Below are positions 7,905 through 16,103 of a stretch of 43,341 nt of DNA, piece by piece. The stretch's first letter is position 1; the number at the start of each line of letters is the position of its first letter. The DNA comes from Gemmatimonadota bacterium. Lineage in GTDB: Bacteria; JAAXHH01. Both the position numbers and the translations under genes were made by a program. Under the pieces are notes generated by a model. That model saw only the letters and a program-made list of their open reading frames with translations, was not told the origin of the DNA and did not search any database. The stretch covers positions 1 to 43,341 of the forward strand of contig VXWP01000035.1 in assembly GCA_009835325.1 (NCBI GenBank). The letters run 5' to 3'.

Positions 7905-8777
7905 ATGTACAACGGAAAGAACGCCCTCGGTCTGCAGGAAGCGGTGGATGCGCTGAAGACGCGGGGCATCGTGACCGTCGAAGGCGTATTCTCCGCAGAA
8001 GAGATGAACTCGTTCCGCGGACTGCTGGACGGGACCATCGCGGAGGCGAGCCGCGTAGAGGAATACAAGGGTCGGCCGACCGACAAGCTCCTCGGAAGAT
8101 CGAAGGATACGGTCTGGCTGCTGTGGGAACTCTACGCCGTGTGCGAAGGCGGACTCCGGTTCTCCCGGCATCCCGCCATCGTCAGCGTGCTCGAACGCGC
8201 CCTGGGCGAGCCGGTCAAACACGCGAGCATCGGCACCATGTTCGACAAGGTGGCCGGCGGCGACGCGGAGATCGGATGGCACCAGGACACTTTCTTCATC
8301 GTGGACCCGCCCCGGGACCATGACCTTGATCTTTCCGGCTACTGGAACCAGTTCGGCCACATACACATCAGGCCGGCCGACATCGATTGGAAGGAAGACT
8401 ATTTCCAGCAGACCATCATCGTCCGCATCAACGTGGACCCGCAGACCATCGAGAACGGCGCCATGAAGGTCCTTCCGGGCTCCTATCTCGAAGGTCCTCT
8501 TGAGCTGAAGGGCGGACCTGAGGCCTATGTCGCCACGCACGAGCACGAGGCCATCGACTGCACCGCGGGCGAGGGAAGCGTCACCTTCTACTATCCCACC
8601 ATGCTCCACAGCTCGGAGGTCAGTACGGCGCCGCACGGCGTGCACCGGCGGGCCGCCGCGCACCGGGTCCGCGCGGAAAGCCTGCAGATCCCGGGATGGG
8701 ACTGGCCCTCGGACTGGCCCGAAGGCGCAGAACGGATCCGGCCGGAATCGGGATTCGACCTGGATCCCTTCGCCTGA
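7905..8777 (+). CDS. Phytanoyl-CoA dioxygenase family protein
   Basis: Non-haem Fe(II)/2-oxoglutarate oxygenase of the PhyH family, 290 aa, cytoplasmic. The iron facial triad is visible: H126 and D128 in WHQDTFF and the distal histidine H235 in MLHSS; R249 in HRRAA is a candidate for binding 2-oxoglutarate. ENGAMKVLPGSY (residues 183-194) is the conserved segment before the distal histidine. The substrate is unknown; family members hydroxylate fatty acyl-CoA, ectoine and many small molecules. GGGGAG lies 8-13 nt before the ATG. It is convergent with the solute-binding protein gene, with only 56 bp between them. Confidence 0.9.
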   Translation: MYNGKNALGLQEAVDALKTRGIVTVEGVFSAEEMNSFRGLLDGTIAEASRVEEYKGRPTDKLLGRSKDTVWLLWELYAVCEGGLRFSRHPAIVSVLERALGEPVKHASIGTMFDKVAGGDAEIGWHQDTFFIVDPPRDHDLDLSGYWNQFGHIHIRPADIDWKEDYFQQTIIVRINVDPQTIENGAMKVLPGSYLEGPLELKGGPEAYVATHEHEAIDCTAGEGSVTFYYPTMLHSSEVSTAPHGVHRRAAAHRVRAESLQIPGWDWPSDWPEGAERIRPESGFDLDPFA

Positions 8778-8833
8778 TTGTTGCCTGAGCTACCAACCCT
8801 GCCGGCGGCCGGAATCCAGTTCCGCGTCGATCC

Positions 8834-10543
8834 CTACCGCCTTCCGGAATCCGGCCCGAGTTCACCGATGTACAGGGTGGAGAAGGCCGGAGCGAAACCG
8901 CTCCATCGCCGGTCGCCGTACCTGTTTTCCTCGATGCCCAGGACCCACGGCTTGCTCAGGGTCGCGTTGACCATGTTATGCAGGAACACGCCCGCGGCCT
9001 GCTCGGCCAGGATCACCTCGGCGTCCTGGTACATGGCGACGCGCTTCTCCTCGTCGAATTCCCGAGCGGCCGCATCCACCAGGCGGTCGAACTCTTCGTG
9101 TATCCAGTCCTGCCGGCCCGATCCCGCGGGCTGGGAGCGCCAGGGCACGGCGATCATGTCGCTGGGGTCGGGGTAGTCCATGTTGAACCACAGGAAACCC
9201 CAGGGGATCTCGTGGTCGCGCATGAAGGCGTTGAAGGCGTTTGTGGACTGCTGCCGCAGGTTCACCTCGATGTCCAGGTGGTCCTCGAACATCTGCTGCA
9301 TGGCGACGACCACGTTCCATTCATCGGGCGTCGGCGGCTGGCCCCGCACCCAGAGTTCGAGCGGGGGCAGTCCCTTTCCGCCGGGGTAGCCGGCCTCCGC
9401 CAGTCGCTGCCGGGCCAGCTCCGGATCGAAGGCCTGGTACGCGCGGATCCGCTCCGACTGGTACCCCGGGAAGCCCTTCGGCAGCATGCCGTAGGCCGGC
9501 GTAGCGGCGGCGCCGAGCACGACGTTGCAGATGGACTCGCGGTCGATGGCGTGGGCCAGGGCCTGGCGCAGCCGGATGTTGTCGAAGGGCGGCTCGCGGG
9601 TCCTGAAGATCGTGTAGTACGTCCCGAAGTTCGGATAGGTGATCAACTCGCGGCTCAGGACGGGGTCCATGCGCGCGTGATGGTAATCGGGACCAAGGAC
9701 TGCGATCCGGTCGAACTCGCCGTTCTCATAGGCCGGCAGTCCCCGCCAGCCCGGCAGGATGAAGGTGAACTCGATGCGTTCGAGGTATCCCTTCCAGGGT
9801 CCGTTGTAATGGGGATTCAGCGCATAGGTCATGCCGACGCTCTTGTCCCACGACGCGAGGCGCCAGGTGGAATTGGACACGCAGTACTCCGGTTCGGACC
9901 ACCTTATCCCGTATTTCTCCACCTGCCACCGGGGCGCCGGCACGGAAGTAAAGAAGGTGAGAATGTAGGGAAAGTGCGAGCACGGTTCTTCGGTCTCGAT
10001 CACCAGCGTGCGGTCGTCCACGGCCCGGACGCCGACGGCCTGCGGGTCGCTCGTCTTTCCCGTGTTGAAGGCGCGGGCGCCCTTGATCGGGTAGTAGAAG
10101 TAGGCGAAGATGTTGGCGTGGGCGGGATCGAGCAGCCGGCGGAAGGACCATTCGAAATCGTGGGCGGTCACCGGCCGGCCGTCGCTCCACTTCGCCCCTT
10201 CGCGGATCGTGAAAGTCCAGGTCACGTGATCGTCCGCCACGGACCAGGACTCGGCGGCCGCGCCCCTGATCTCCATGTCTTCGTCGAAGACCAGCAGGGA
10301 TTCGAATAGGAAGGCGTTGAACTGGGCGTCGAAGAGGGAGATGCCCACGTCCAGGGTGGACGGTTCCAGCATGCTCAGCCGGATGTACTGCTCGCTGAGC
10401 GGGGCCGCGTCGACCGGCAGTTCCCGCCCCACCGAATTGACACGCGAGGTCTGCGTCCCGTCGCCGGGCTCGTTACCCGGTGACCCGCAGGCCGCTGCGA
10501 CAAGCGCGGCGGCGCAGATCAAGACGTATAACCTTCCTCCCAT
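8834..10543 (-). CDS. ABC transporter substrate-binding lipoprotein, peptide/nickel family (SBP_bac_5)
   Basis: Extracytoplasmic solute receptor of the OppA/DppA type, 569 aa. A short signal peptide ends in a lipobox at C19 (LVAAAC), then a Gly/Pro-rich linker. Family marks include PLSEQYIRLSMLEPSTLD, FESLLVFDEDMEI, WTFTIREGAKWSDGRPVTAHDFEWSFRRLLDP (near residues 129-160, the SBP_bac_5 signature region) and LRQALAHAIDRESI. No permease or ATPase gene is adjacent, so it is an orphan receptor here. The ligand could be a peptide, an oligosaccharide or another solute. GGGAGGG lies close upstream of the ATG. It is the last gene of a minus-strand set with a sugar isomerase and a Gfo/Idh oxidoreductase. 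Confidence 0.92.
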   Translation of the reverse strand: MGGRLYVLICAAALVAAACGSPGNEPGDGTQTSRVNSVGRELPVDAAPLSEQYIRLSMLEPSTLDVGISLFDAQFNAFLFESLLVFDEDMEIRGAAAESWSVADDHVTWTFTIREGAKWSDGRPVTAHDFEWSFRRLLDPAHANIFAYFYYPIKGARAFNTGKTSDPQAVGVRAVDDRTLVIETEEPCSHFPYILTFFTSVPAPRWQVEKYGIRWSEPEYCVSNSTWRLASWDKSVGMTYALNPHYNGPWKGYLERIEFTFILPGWRGLPAYENGEFDRIAVLGPDYHHARMDPVLSRELITYPNFGTYYTIFRTREPPFDNIRLRQALAHAIDRESICNVVLGAAATPAYGMLPKGFPGYQSERIRAYQAFDPELARQRLAEAGYPGGKGLPPLELWVRGQPPTPDEWNVVVAMQQMFEDHLDIEVNLRQQSTNAFNAFMRDHEIPWGFLWFNMDYPDPSDMIAVPWRSQPAGSGRQDWIHEEFDRLVDAAAREFDEEKRVAMYQDAEVILAEQAAGVFLHNMVNATLSKPWVLGIEENRYGDRRWSGFAPAFSTLYIGELGPDSGRR

Positions 10544-10649
10544 CGTGCCCTCCCGGTCGCCGCGGAACGCTACGACATGAAGCGCCTGTAGCTACGCCTT
10601 GGAACCCCCGCCGGCCACGAGACCTGTGCTGCAGCCGCGGGCCGATCGG

Positions 10650-11651
10650 TCATTCTTCGGCGAAGGCGGCATCGAAGGCCACGTCGGACGGCGGAAAGTC
10701 GACGCCCTTCGTAAAGGCGCAGGCTTCCTCGGCGCCGTGCTCGCGGTCCATGCCGCTGTCCTCCCACTCGATGGAGAGGGGACCCTGGTACCCGATCTCG
10801 TTCAGCGCGCGGATGATCTCCTCGAAATCGATGCTGCCGCGGCCGAGGGACCGGAAATCCCAGTACCGGTCGGAATGGCCGAAGTTGACATGTCCGCCGA
10901 AGACGCCGGCCCGGGTCGGGCGTTCCGACCACCAGACGTCCTTCATGTGCACGTGGTAGATGCGGTCCCTGAAGGTCCGGATGAACTCGACGTAGTCCAC
11001 CCCCTGGTAGCCGAAGTGGCTGGGGTCGTAGTTGAATCCGAAGGCCTCGCGATTATCCAGGGCGTCCAGCGCCCGCTGTGCCGAGGAGATGTCGAAGGCG
11101 ATCTCCGTGGGATGCACCTCCAGGCCGAACTTCACGCCCACCTCGTCGAACACGTCCAGGATCGGATTCCAGCGCGCCGCGAAGTCTTCGTATCCCGCAT
11201 CGATGGATGATGGGTCCACCGGCGGGAAGGAGTAGAGCAGGTGCCAGATCGACGAGCCGGTGAAGCCGTTGGCTACATCGAGGCCCATGTTCGCTGCGGC
11301 CCGGGCGGTCTGCTTCATCTCCTCGGCCGCGCGCCGGCGCACGCCTTCCGGGTCCCCGTCCCCCCAGACATGGGGCGGCAGGATCGCCTCGTGGCGGGCA
11401 TCGATCAGGTCGCAGACCGCCTGACCGGCGAGATGGTTGCTGATGGAAAACACCTGCAGTCCGTGCTTGTCCAGCAGCGCCCGGCGGTCCTCGCAGTACG
11501 CCTTGCTTTCAGCGCCCTGATTCACGTCGAAATGGTCACCCCAGCAGGCCAGTTCCAGACCGTCGAACCCCCAGCTCGCCGCCTTCCCGGCAAGCGTGTC
11601 CAGGGTGAGGTCCGCCCACTGGCCGGTAAAAAGCGTTACGGGACGAGACAT
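10650..11651 (-). CDS. Sugar phosphate isomerase/epimerase (xylose isomerase-like TIM barrel)
   Basis: Predicted TIM-barrel metalloenzyme of 333 aa in the AP_endonuc_2/xylose isomerase-like superfamily. Recognisable strands with metal ligands are [15 protein letters not shown] near the start, [12 protein letters not shown] (about residues 176-187), [16 protein letters not shown] (about 203-218), YHVHMKDV and the C-terminal [10 protein letters not shown], which give the usual Glu/Asp/His/Glu set. The exact sugar or cyclitol is unknown. AAAGGAG lies upstream of the ATG, as it does for the oxidoreductase gene just before it. The pair is a common catabolic module in which an NAD-dependent oxidoreductase supplies a keto-sugar to the isomerase. 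Confidence 0.88.
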   Translation of the reverse strand: MSRPVTLFTGQWADLTLDTLAGKAASWGFDGLELACWGDHFDVNQGAESKAYCEDRRALLDKHGLQVFSISNHLAGQAVCDLIDARHEAILPPHVWGDGDPEGVRRRAAEEMKQTARAAANMGLDVANGFTGSSIWHLLYSFPPVDPSSIDAGYEDFAARWNPILDVFDEVGVKFGLEVHPTEIAFDISSAQRALDALDNREAFGFNYDPSHFGYQGVDYVEFIRTFRDRIYHVHMKDVWWSERPTRAGVFGGHVNFGHSDRYWDFRSLGRGSIDFEEIIRALNEIGYQGPLSIEWEDSGMDREHGAEEACAFTKGVDFPPSDVAFDAAFAEE

Positions 11652-11753
11652 GATTGACTGCTCCTTTCAGTTTCATAGTCGGCATGTACGGCGCGGAGGC
11701 CGCCGGTTGATGGCGGGCGCCCCACGCCGGTATCGCGTTCACAGGCCGCAGGC

Positions 11754-12926
11754 CTACAGGTCGGCGATCCGGACCCAGCTGCCGTTCTCAGCCGACAGCG
11801 AAACGGCTTCCAGCACGGCCTGGTCCCGGACCCCTTCGTCGAAGTCCGGATGGAGATTGTCGTCGGCGCCGGCGATGGCCTGCATGAGATCGTACACCTC
11901 GTGGATGAAGGTGTGTTCCCATCCGATGATGTGCCCGGGCGGCCACCACCGGTCCATGTAGGGGTGGGCGCCTTCGGTCACGATGATCTCGCGGAAGCCC
12001 TGCACGTGGTCCTCGTCTTCCCGGTTGTAGTACTGGAGCTCGTTCATCTTCTCCAGGTTGAAGGCGATGGAACCCTTGCTGCCGTTGATCTCGAATCGGT
12101 TTCCGTTTCTCCTCCCGCCGGCGAAGCGCGTGGCTTCGAAGGAGCCCACGGCGCCGTTCTCGAACCTGGCCAGCGCCAGGGTCGTGTCGTCCACGGTCAC
12201 CGGTCCCGACCGCGTGGAACCGCCGGCACTCGCGCCCAGGGCCGAATCGATCTCCTCCACGATGGGACGCTCCTTGATGAAGGTCTCCTGCATGCCGGTC
12301 ACCTCGGTGATCTCGCCGATGAGATACCGGGCCAGGTCGATGATGTGGGCGTTCAGGTCGCCGTGGGGACCCGAGCCGGCCTTCTCCTTCTGCAGCCGCC
12401 ACACCAGGGGGAAATCGGGGTCCATGATCCAGTCCTGCAGGTAGACGGCGCGCCAGTGATACACCTGGCCGATGCGGCCTTCTTCGATGAGCCGCTTCGC
12501 CAGCGCGACGGCGGGCACCCTGCGGTAGTTGTAGGCCACCATGCTCTTCACGCCCGCCCGGTTCACGGCTTCGGCCATGGCGCGGGCTTCCGCCAGGCTG
12601 TTGGCCAGCGGTTTTTCGCAGAAGACGTGCTTGCCCGCTTCGGCGGCGGCGATGGCGATCTCCGCGTGGCTGTCGCCCGGTGTCGAAACGTCGACGAGAT
12701 CGATGTCGTCACGGGCGATCAGCGTCTTCCAGTCGGTCTCGTAGCCTTCCCAGCCGAACTCGGCGGCCGCGCCTTTCACGTTCTCCTCGTTACGCCCGCA
12801 AATGGCCTTCATGACCGGCACGCCGGCCGCGTCCGGGAAGAAGAAGGACATGTCCTTGAAGGCGTGACTGTGCGCCCTGCCCATGAACGAATAACCTACC
12901 AGGCCCACGTTAACGTTCCGTGCCAT
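11754..12926 (-). CDS. Gfo/Idh/MocA family oxidoreductase
   Basis: NAD(P)-dependent sugar or cyclitol dehydrogenase, 390 aa. The N-terminal Rossmann fold starts NVGLVGYSFMGRAHSHAF (residues 5-22), and CEKPLANSLAEA (about 98-109) carries the catalytic-region EKP motif. The C-terminal alpha/beta domain contains DLNAHIIDLARYLIGEI, with the histidine and aspartate usually used in catalysis, and FEINGSKGSIAFN. Substrate not predictable. A clear AAAGGAG ribosome site precedes the ATG. It lies downstream of glyS across a gap filled by a 20-bp tandem repeat, and 102 bp upstream of the sugar isomerase gene, probably its functional partner. Confidence 0.92.
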   Translation of the reverse strand: MARNVNVGLVGYSFMGRAHSHAFKDMSFFFPDAAGVPVMKAICGRNEENVKGAAAEFGWEGYETDWKTLIARDDIDLVDVSTPGDSHAEIAIAAAEAGKHVFCEKPLANSLAEARAMAEAVNRAGVKSMVAYNYRRVPAVALAKRLIEEGRIGQVYHWRAVYLQDWIMDPDFPLVWRLQKEKAGSGPHGDLNAHIIDLARYLIGEITEVTGMQETFIKERPIVEEIDSALGASAGGSTRSGPVTVDDTTLALARFENGAVGSFEATRFAGGRRNGNRFEINGSKGSIAFNLEKMNELQYYNREDEDHVQGFREIIVTEGAHPYMDRWWPPGHIIGWEHTFIHEVYDLMQAIAGADDNLHPDFDEGVRDQAVLEAVSLSAENGSWVRIADL

Positions 12927-12951
12927 GTAATGCTCCTTTCTCGTCTCACGC

Positions 12952-13032
12952 CGCCGGGGCGGTCACGTTCGCCGCCGGGGCGGCCCGTTCTTCGCCGGGG
13001 CGGCCCGTTCTTCGCCGGGGCGGCCCGGTTCA
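12952..13032. repeat. 20-bp tandem array after the glyS stop codon
   Basis: Four copies of a G+C-rich unit, starting at 12952, 12973, 12993 and 13013 (spacings 21, 20, 20). The two central copies are identical (cgccggggcggcccgttctt). In transcript direction the array begins directly at the glyS stop codon (13030-13032) and fills most of the 103-bp gap to the next gene. Confidence 0.93.
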
Positions 13033-14628
13033 GGATGCCAGTTTTTCTTCTACGTAATCTTTCAGCTCACTGATGGCCACCCGGTCCTGCGCCATGGTAT
13101 CCCGGTCGCGGACCGTAACCGCGTGGTCGTCCAGGGTCTGGAAATCGACCGTGACGCAGAGCGGCGTGCCGATTTCGTCCTGGCGCCGGTAGAGCTTGCC
13201 GATGGCGCCCGTGTCGTCGTACACCGTGCGTATCCTGCCTCCGGACTGCAGCGACCTGCGGATGTCCCGGGCCGTTTCGGCGAGCCGGTCGTCGGTCCGC
13301 TTCAGCGGGAAGACCGCCACCTTGACCGGGGCCAGGTGGGGCTTGAGCCGCAATACCGTCCGGTAGTGGTCGCCGATGACCTTCTGCGACAGGTTCCGCA
13401 GCGTCTTGCCCTCCTTGATCCGGTCCGCGCCCGTCATGGCCAGGAGCGCGTCGATGCGCGGCATGCTCTCGGGCAACTCGCCGGCGATCGCCTCCCCGAA
13501 GGCCTGCAGGGATTCCCGCGTTTCGTCCGGCATTTTGCTGTTCTTCGCGACCGACGCGTTGAAGGCGTCCAGCCCGTCCTTGACGGCCGAAAGCTTGTCT
13601 TCGGGCGGCGCTTTCACCATGGACTCGTCGTAGGCTTCGCTGAGCACGGCCAGCAGACAGCGGCCGACCCCCGCTGACGGCTCGACCACGAAGGGGATCA
13701 CATGGCGGTTGGTCTGCGGATCGAAATAGGAAAGCCGGGTCGTGCTGGAAGAGTTTTCCGGGACCTGCGCCGTGAGGTCGTACTGTTCCTGGTACCGCGT
13801 GTGGGCACCCAGGTCGAAGTCCGTCCGGCTCGCGATGCCCTCCAGTTCCTCGAAACCGAGGGAGGGATACCGGTACATCAGGTCGTAGGTCTTCTTGGAG
13901 TAGTGGGCGAGATCCTCCTGCGGCACGTCAAGGATCCGGATGTTGTCCCGGCTGACGCCAATGTGTTCCCACCAGGCGAGGCGGTCCTCCAGCCAACGAT
14001 CCTGCCATTCGTCCTCGGTACCGGGATGGACGAAAAACTCGATCTCCAGCATGTCGAATTCGCGGACGCGGAACAGGAAGTTGCGGGGATTGATCTCGTT
14101 GCGGAATCCCTTGCCCACCTGGGCGATGCCGAAGGGCAGCTTGCGCGCCGTGGTGGTCAATACGTTGTTGAAATTGACGAAGATGCCCTGGGCCGTTTCG
14201 GGACGCAGGAAGGCATAAGCCCCTTCTTCCGATACCGGCCCCACCTGGGTCTTGAACATCAGGTTGAAGGGCCGCGGCTCGGTCAGGTCCGTGGATCCGC
14301 AGGCGGGACACACACCCTTTACCTGGTCGGCGCGCCACCGGCCCTGGCACTTGCGGCAGTCCACCAGGGGATCGACGAAGGTCTCCTCATGGCCCGAGTA
14401 CTTCCAGGTCAGCGGATTCATCAGGATGGCGCTGTCGAGCCCCTCCATATCATCCCGCTCATAGACGTTGCGCCGCCACCAGGAGTCCACGATGTTGTTC
14501 TTCAGCTCGACACCCACCGGGCCGTAATCGTACAGACCCTGCAGGCCGCCGTAGATTTCCGAGCCCGGGTAGATGATTCCGCGGCGCTTGCAGAGAGAGA
14601 CGAGTTGTTCCAGCGAGACAGCGGCCAC
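13030..14628 (-). CDS. glyS: Glycine--tRNA ligase, alpha2 (eukaryote/archaea-like) type
   Basis: Single-chain class II glycyl-tRNA synthetase, charging tRNA-Gly in the cytoplasm. Marks: GLYDYGPVGVELKNN (residues 31-45); a zinc-ribbon-like insert with C91, C94, C107 and C110; FKTQVGP; class II motif 2 in GFRNEINPRNFLFRVREF (174-191); motif 3 in EPSAGVGRCLLAVL (316-329); and the anticodon-binding domain from VKVAVFPL to RDRDTMAQ. Between motif 3 and that domain lies an extra helical insert (about residues 337-423) that I do not recognise from standard bacterial alpha2 GlyRS. The start is GTG at 14628 with GGAAAGGA upstream. A good promoter lies 78 bp before it. The stop codon abuts a 20-bp tandem array. 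Confidence 0.96.
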   Translation of the reverse strand: MAAVSLEQLVSLCKRRGIIYPGSEIYGGLQGLYDYGPVGVELKNNIVDSWWRRNVYERDDMEGLDSAILMNPLTWKYSGHEETFVDPLVDCRKCQGRWRADQVKGVCPACGSTDLTEPRPFNLMFKTQVGPVSEEGAYAFLRPETAQGIFVNFNNVLTTTARKLPFGIAQVGKGFRNEINPRNFLFRVREFDMLEIEFFVHPGTEDEWQDRWLEDRLAWWEHIGVSRDNIRILDVPQEDLAHYSKKTYDLMYRYPSLGFEELEGIASRTDFDLGAHTRYQEQYDLTAQVPENSSSTTRLSYFDPQTNRHVIPFVVEPSAGVGRCLLAVLSEAYDESMVKAPPEDKLSAVKDGLDAFNASVAKNSKMPDETRESLQAFGEAIAGELPESMPRIDALLAMTGADRIKEGKTLRNLSQKVIGDHYRTVLRLKPHLAPVKVAVFPLKRTDDRLAETARDIRRSLQSGGRIRTVYDDTGAIGKLYRRQDEIGTPLCVTVDFQTLDDHAVTVRDRDTMAQDRVAISELKDYVEEKLAS

Positions 14629-14705
14629 CGCGGTCCTTTCCGGTTTGAAAAACGGGGAGATGACAGGCAGCGCGGCGCTTCCGGCACGCCGCGAACAACG
14701 CGTTC

Positions 14706-14734
14706 ACCTTAACGAAAACCCCGTGCGGTGTCAA
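14706..14734 (-). promoter_or_regulatory. Predicted glyS promoter
   Basis: On the minus strand a perfect TTGACA (14734-14729) is followed after 17 bp by TAAGGT (14711-14706). The -35 match is 6/6 and the -10 match 3/6. It would give a leader of about 70 nt before the glyS GTG. It lies back to back with a TTGACA on the plus strand. Confidence 0.5.
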
Positions 14735-14767
14735 CCCAAAAGGCCCCCGCCGCACCTAAAATATAGA

Positions 14768-14797
14768 TTGACAGGGACCGGGTCCCCGCGCATTGAT
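14768..14797 (+). promoter_or_regulatory. Predicted ygfZ promoter with a palindrome in its spacer
   Basis: A perfect TTGACA (14768-14773) precedes ATTGAT (14792-14797) by 18 bp; the -10 box is poor. The spacer opens with the inverted repeat GGGACC-G-GGTCCC (14774-14786), in the place where a repressor operator would occlude RNA polymerase. This arrangement also argues against a TTG start at 14793 for the downstream gene, because that codon lies inside the -10 region. Confidence 0.4.
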
Positions 14798-14861
14798 ACA
14801 TAGCGTTTTAGCGTTGTTTCGCCCTGCTTCGAAAAACACGATCCGACACCCGGTGCTATCG

Positions 14862-15989
14862 ATGTCTGAAACGGTCATAAGCCACGACGATCTCGGCGCG
14901 GTCGCCGGCGAATTCCAGGGCCGGCCGGCCGTGCTGCACTACGGGGACGCCGCCGCCGAATACCGCGCGGTCCGGACCGCAGCCGGCCTGAGCGACCTCT
15001 CCGGCCGCGGCAAGCTGCGCATGACCGGCACGGACCGGCAGCGCTTCCTGCACCGTGTGGTGACCAACGACGTGGAGCAGCTCGGTGCAGGAGAAAGCGT
15101 CTATGCCTGCATGCTGACACCCCAGGGGAAGATCATCTCGGACATGACGGTCCACGTCCGCGGGGAAGACCTGCTCATCGACGTAGAACCGGGGATGGCG
15201 GGCGTGCTCCGGGATACGCTCGACCGGTACGCCCTCATGGACGACGTCGAGATCACGGACGTCACCGAGCGGTACGGCCTGATCGGCGTGTCCGGCAGGC
15301 GGGCGGACGACTGCGTCCAGGGCCTCGCCGGTCCCCTGCCTTCGCTGCCGCCCGGCGGACACGCGGAGATCGAATTAAGCGGCGTGCCCGCGACCGTGGC
15401 GCGGACGCATCGTACGGGCGAACGGGATTACGATATCTACGTCCCCGCCGAAAGCGCGGACGATGTCTGGAAGGCTTTACTCGCCGACGCGGGAGATGGC
15501 GAGGGAGCCGGCGAGGGAGGTGGCGTCCCCTGCGTGCCCATCGGATACGAGACCCTGGAAGTCCTGCGCGTGGAAGCGGGCATTCCCCGCTGCACGGCGG
15601 AACTGGACGACCGGATCATTCCCAACGAGGCGGTGAAGGACCGGGCCGTCAGTTTCACCAAGGGCTGCTACATCGGGCAGGAACCCGTCGTGATGATGGA
15701 GCACCGGGGTCGTCCCAACCGCCTGCTGTCTGGACTGGTCATCGAAGGGGAAAAGCTGCCCGGACGGAATGCCGTGATCCGGATGGACGGGAAGGACGCC
15801 GGGTGGATCACCACGGCGGTCCACGGACGGGCGGTCGACGGGATCATCGCGCTGGGATTCGTCCGGCGGAGAACCATGGCGGCGGGCGGACCAGGCGGAC
15901 CAGGCGGACCGTTGGAAGTCGAGGTGGACGGCGTCCCGGCCCGCGCCGAAATCGCGGACTTGCCCTTCTACGACCCCGGTCCTGGATGA
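14862..15989 (+). CDS. ygfZ: Folate-binding protein YgfZ/GcvT-like
   Basis: Tetrahydrofolate-binding protein of the YgfZ family, which helps maturation or repair of iron-sulfur enzymes, in a GcvT-like fold. The signature KGCYIGQEPV starts at residue 267; its cysteine is the defining residue. Other marks are LSDLSGRGKLRMTGTDRQRFLHRVVTNDV near the N-terminus and LTPQGKIISDM. The 375-aa chain is longer than E. coli YgfZ (326 aa) and close to GcvT, but no other glycine-cleavage gene is nearby, so YgfZ is preferred. I start at ATG 14862 (MSETVI); an upstream in-frame TTG at 14793 overlaps the predicted promoter. A GPG-rich turn near residues 343-350 is coded by a 9-bp repeat, and the stop codon lies inside a 20-bp tandem array. 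Confidence 0.88.
   Translation: MSETVISHDDLGAVAGEFQGRPAVLHYGDAAAEYRAVRTAAGLSDLSGRGKLRMTGTDRQRFLHRVVTNDVEQLGAGESVYACMLTPQGKIISDMTVHVRGEDLLIDVEPGMAGVLRDTLDRYALMDDVEITDVTERYGLIGVSGRRADDCVQGLAGPLPSLPPGGHAEIELSGVPATVARTHRTGERDYDIYVPAESADDVWKALLADAGDGEGAGEGGGVPCVPIGYETLEVLRVEAGIPRCTAELDDRIIPNEAVKDRAVSFTKGCYIGQEPVVMMEHRGRPNRLLSGLVIEGEKLPGRNAVIRMDGKDAGWITTAVHGRAVDGIIALGFVRRRTMAAGGPGGPGGPLEVEVDGVPARAEIADLPFYDPGPG
15888..15913 (+). repeat. 9-bp repeat within ygfZ
   Basis: Nearly three copies of ggaccaggc starting at 15888, 15897 and 15906, read in frame as Gly-Pro-Gly. The unit is the topA-tail nonamer shifted by one base and translated in a different frame. Confidence 0.8.
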
Positions 15990-16072
15990 ACGACCCTCGT
16001 CCCTGATGCACGGCCCTCGTCCCTGATGCACGGCCCTCGTCCCTGATGCACGGCCCAGGTCCCTGATAACGG
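15974..16072 (+). repeat. 20-bp tandem array spanning the ygfZ stop codon
   Basis: Five units start at 15974, 15994, 16014, 16034 and 16054. Units 2 to 4 are identical (ccctcgtccctgatgcacgg); the first, diverged, unit contains the ygfZ stop TGA (15987-15989); the last is 19 bp and diverged. The array fills most of the gap to pyrC and looks like repeated duplication of the gene's 3' end. Confidence 0.95.
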
Positions 16073-16103
16073 AAGGCTTTACACCGGAATCCCTGCGCAT
16101 ACC

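Noticed and set aside
8807-8856. Inverted repeat (ggccggaatcc with ggaatccggcc) between the phytanoyl-CoA dioxygenase and receptor genes as a bidirectional terminator.
   Set aside because: One arm lies inside the receptor coding sequence, the loop is 28 nt and there is no T-run on either side; a chance G+C-rich match is likely.
12952-13032. The regular arrays (here and at 15974, 17141, 30387) as CRISPR or integron attachment repeats.
   Set aside because: Units are contiguous without spacers, too short for CRISPR repeats, and no cas or integrase genes adjoin; xerC is a chromosomal Xer protein.
14793-14861. Upstream TTG start for ygfZ adding 23 residues.
   Set aside because: The codon lies within the predicted -10 region, the added residues have no family similarity, and ATG 14862 gives the normal N-terminus.
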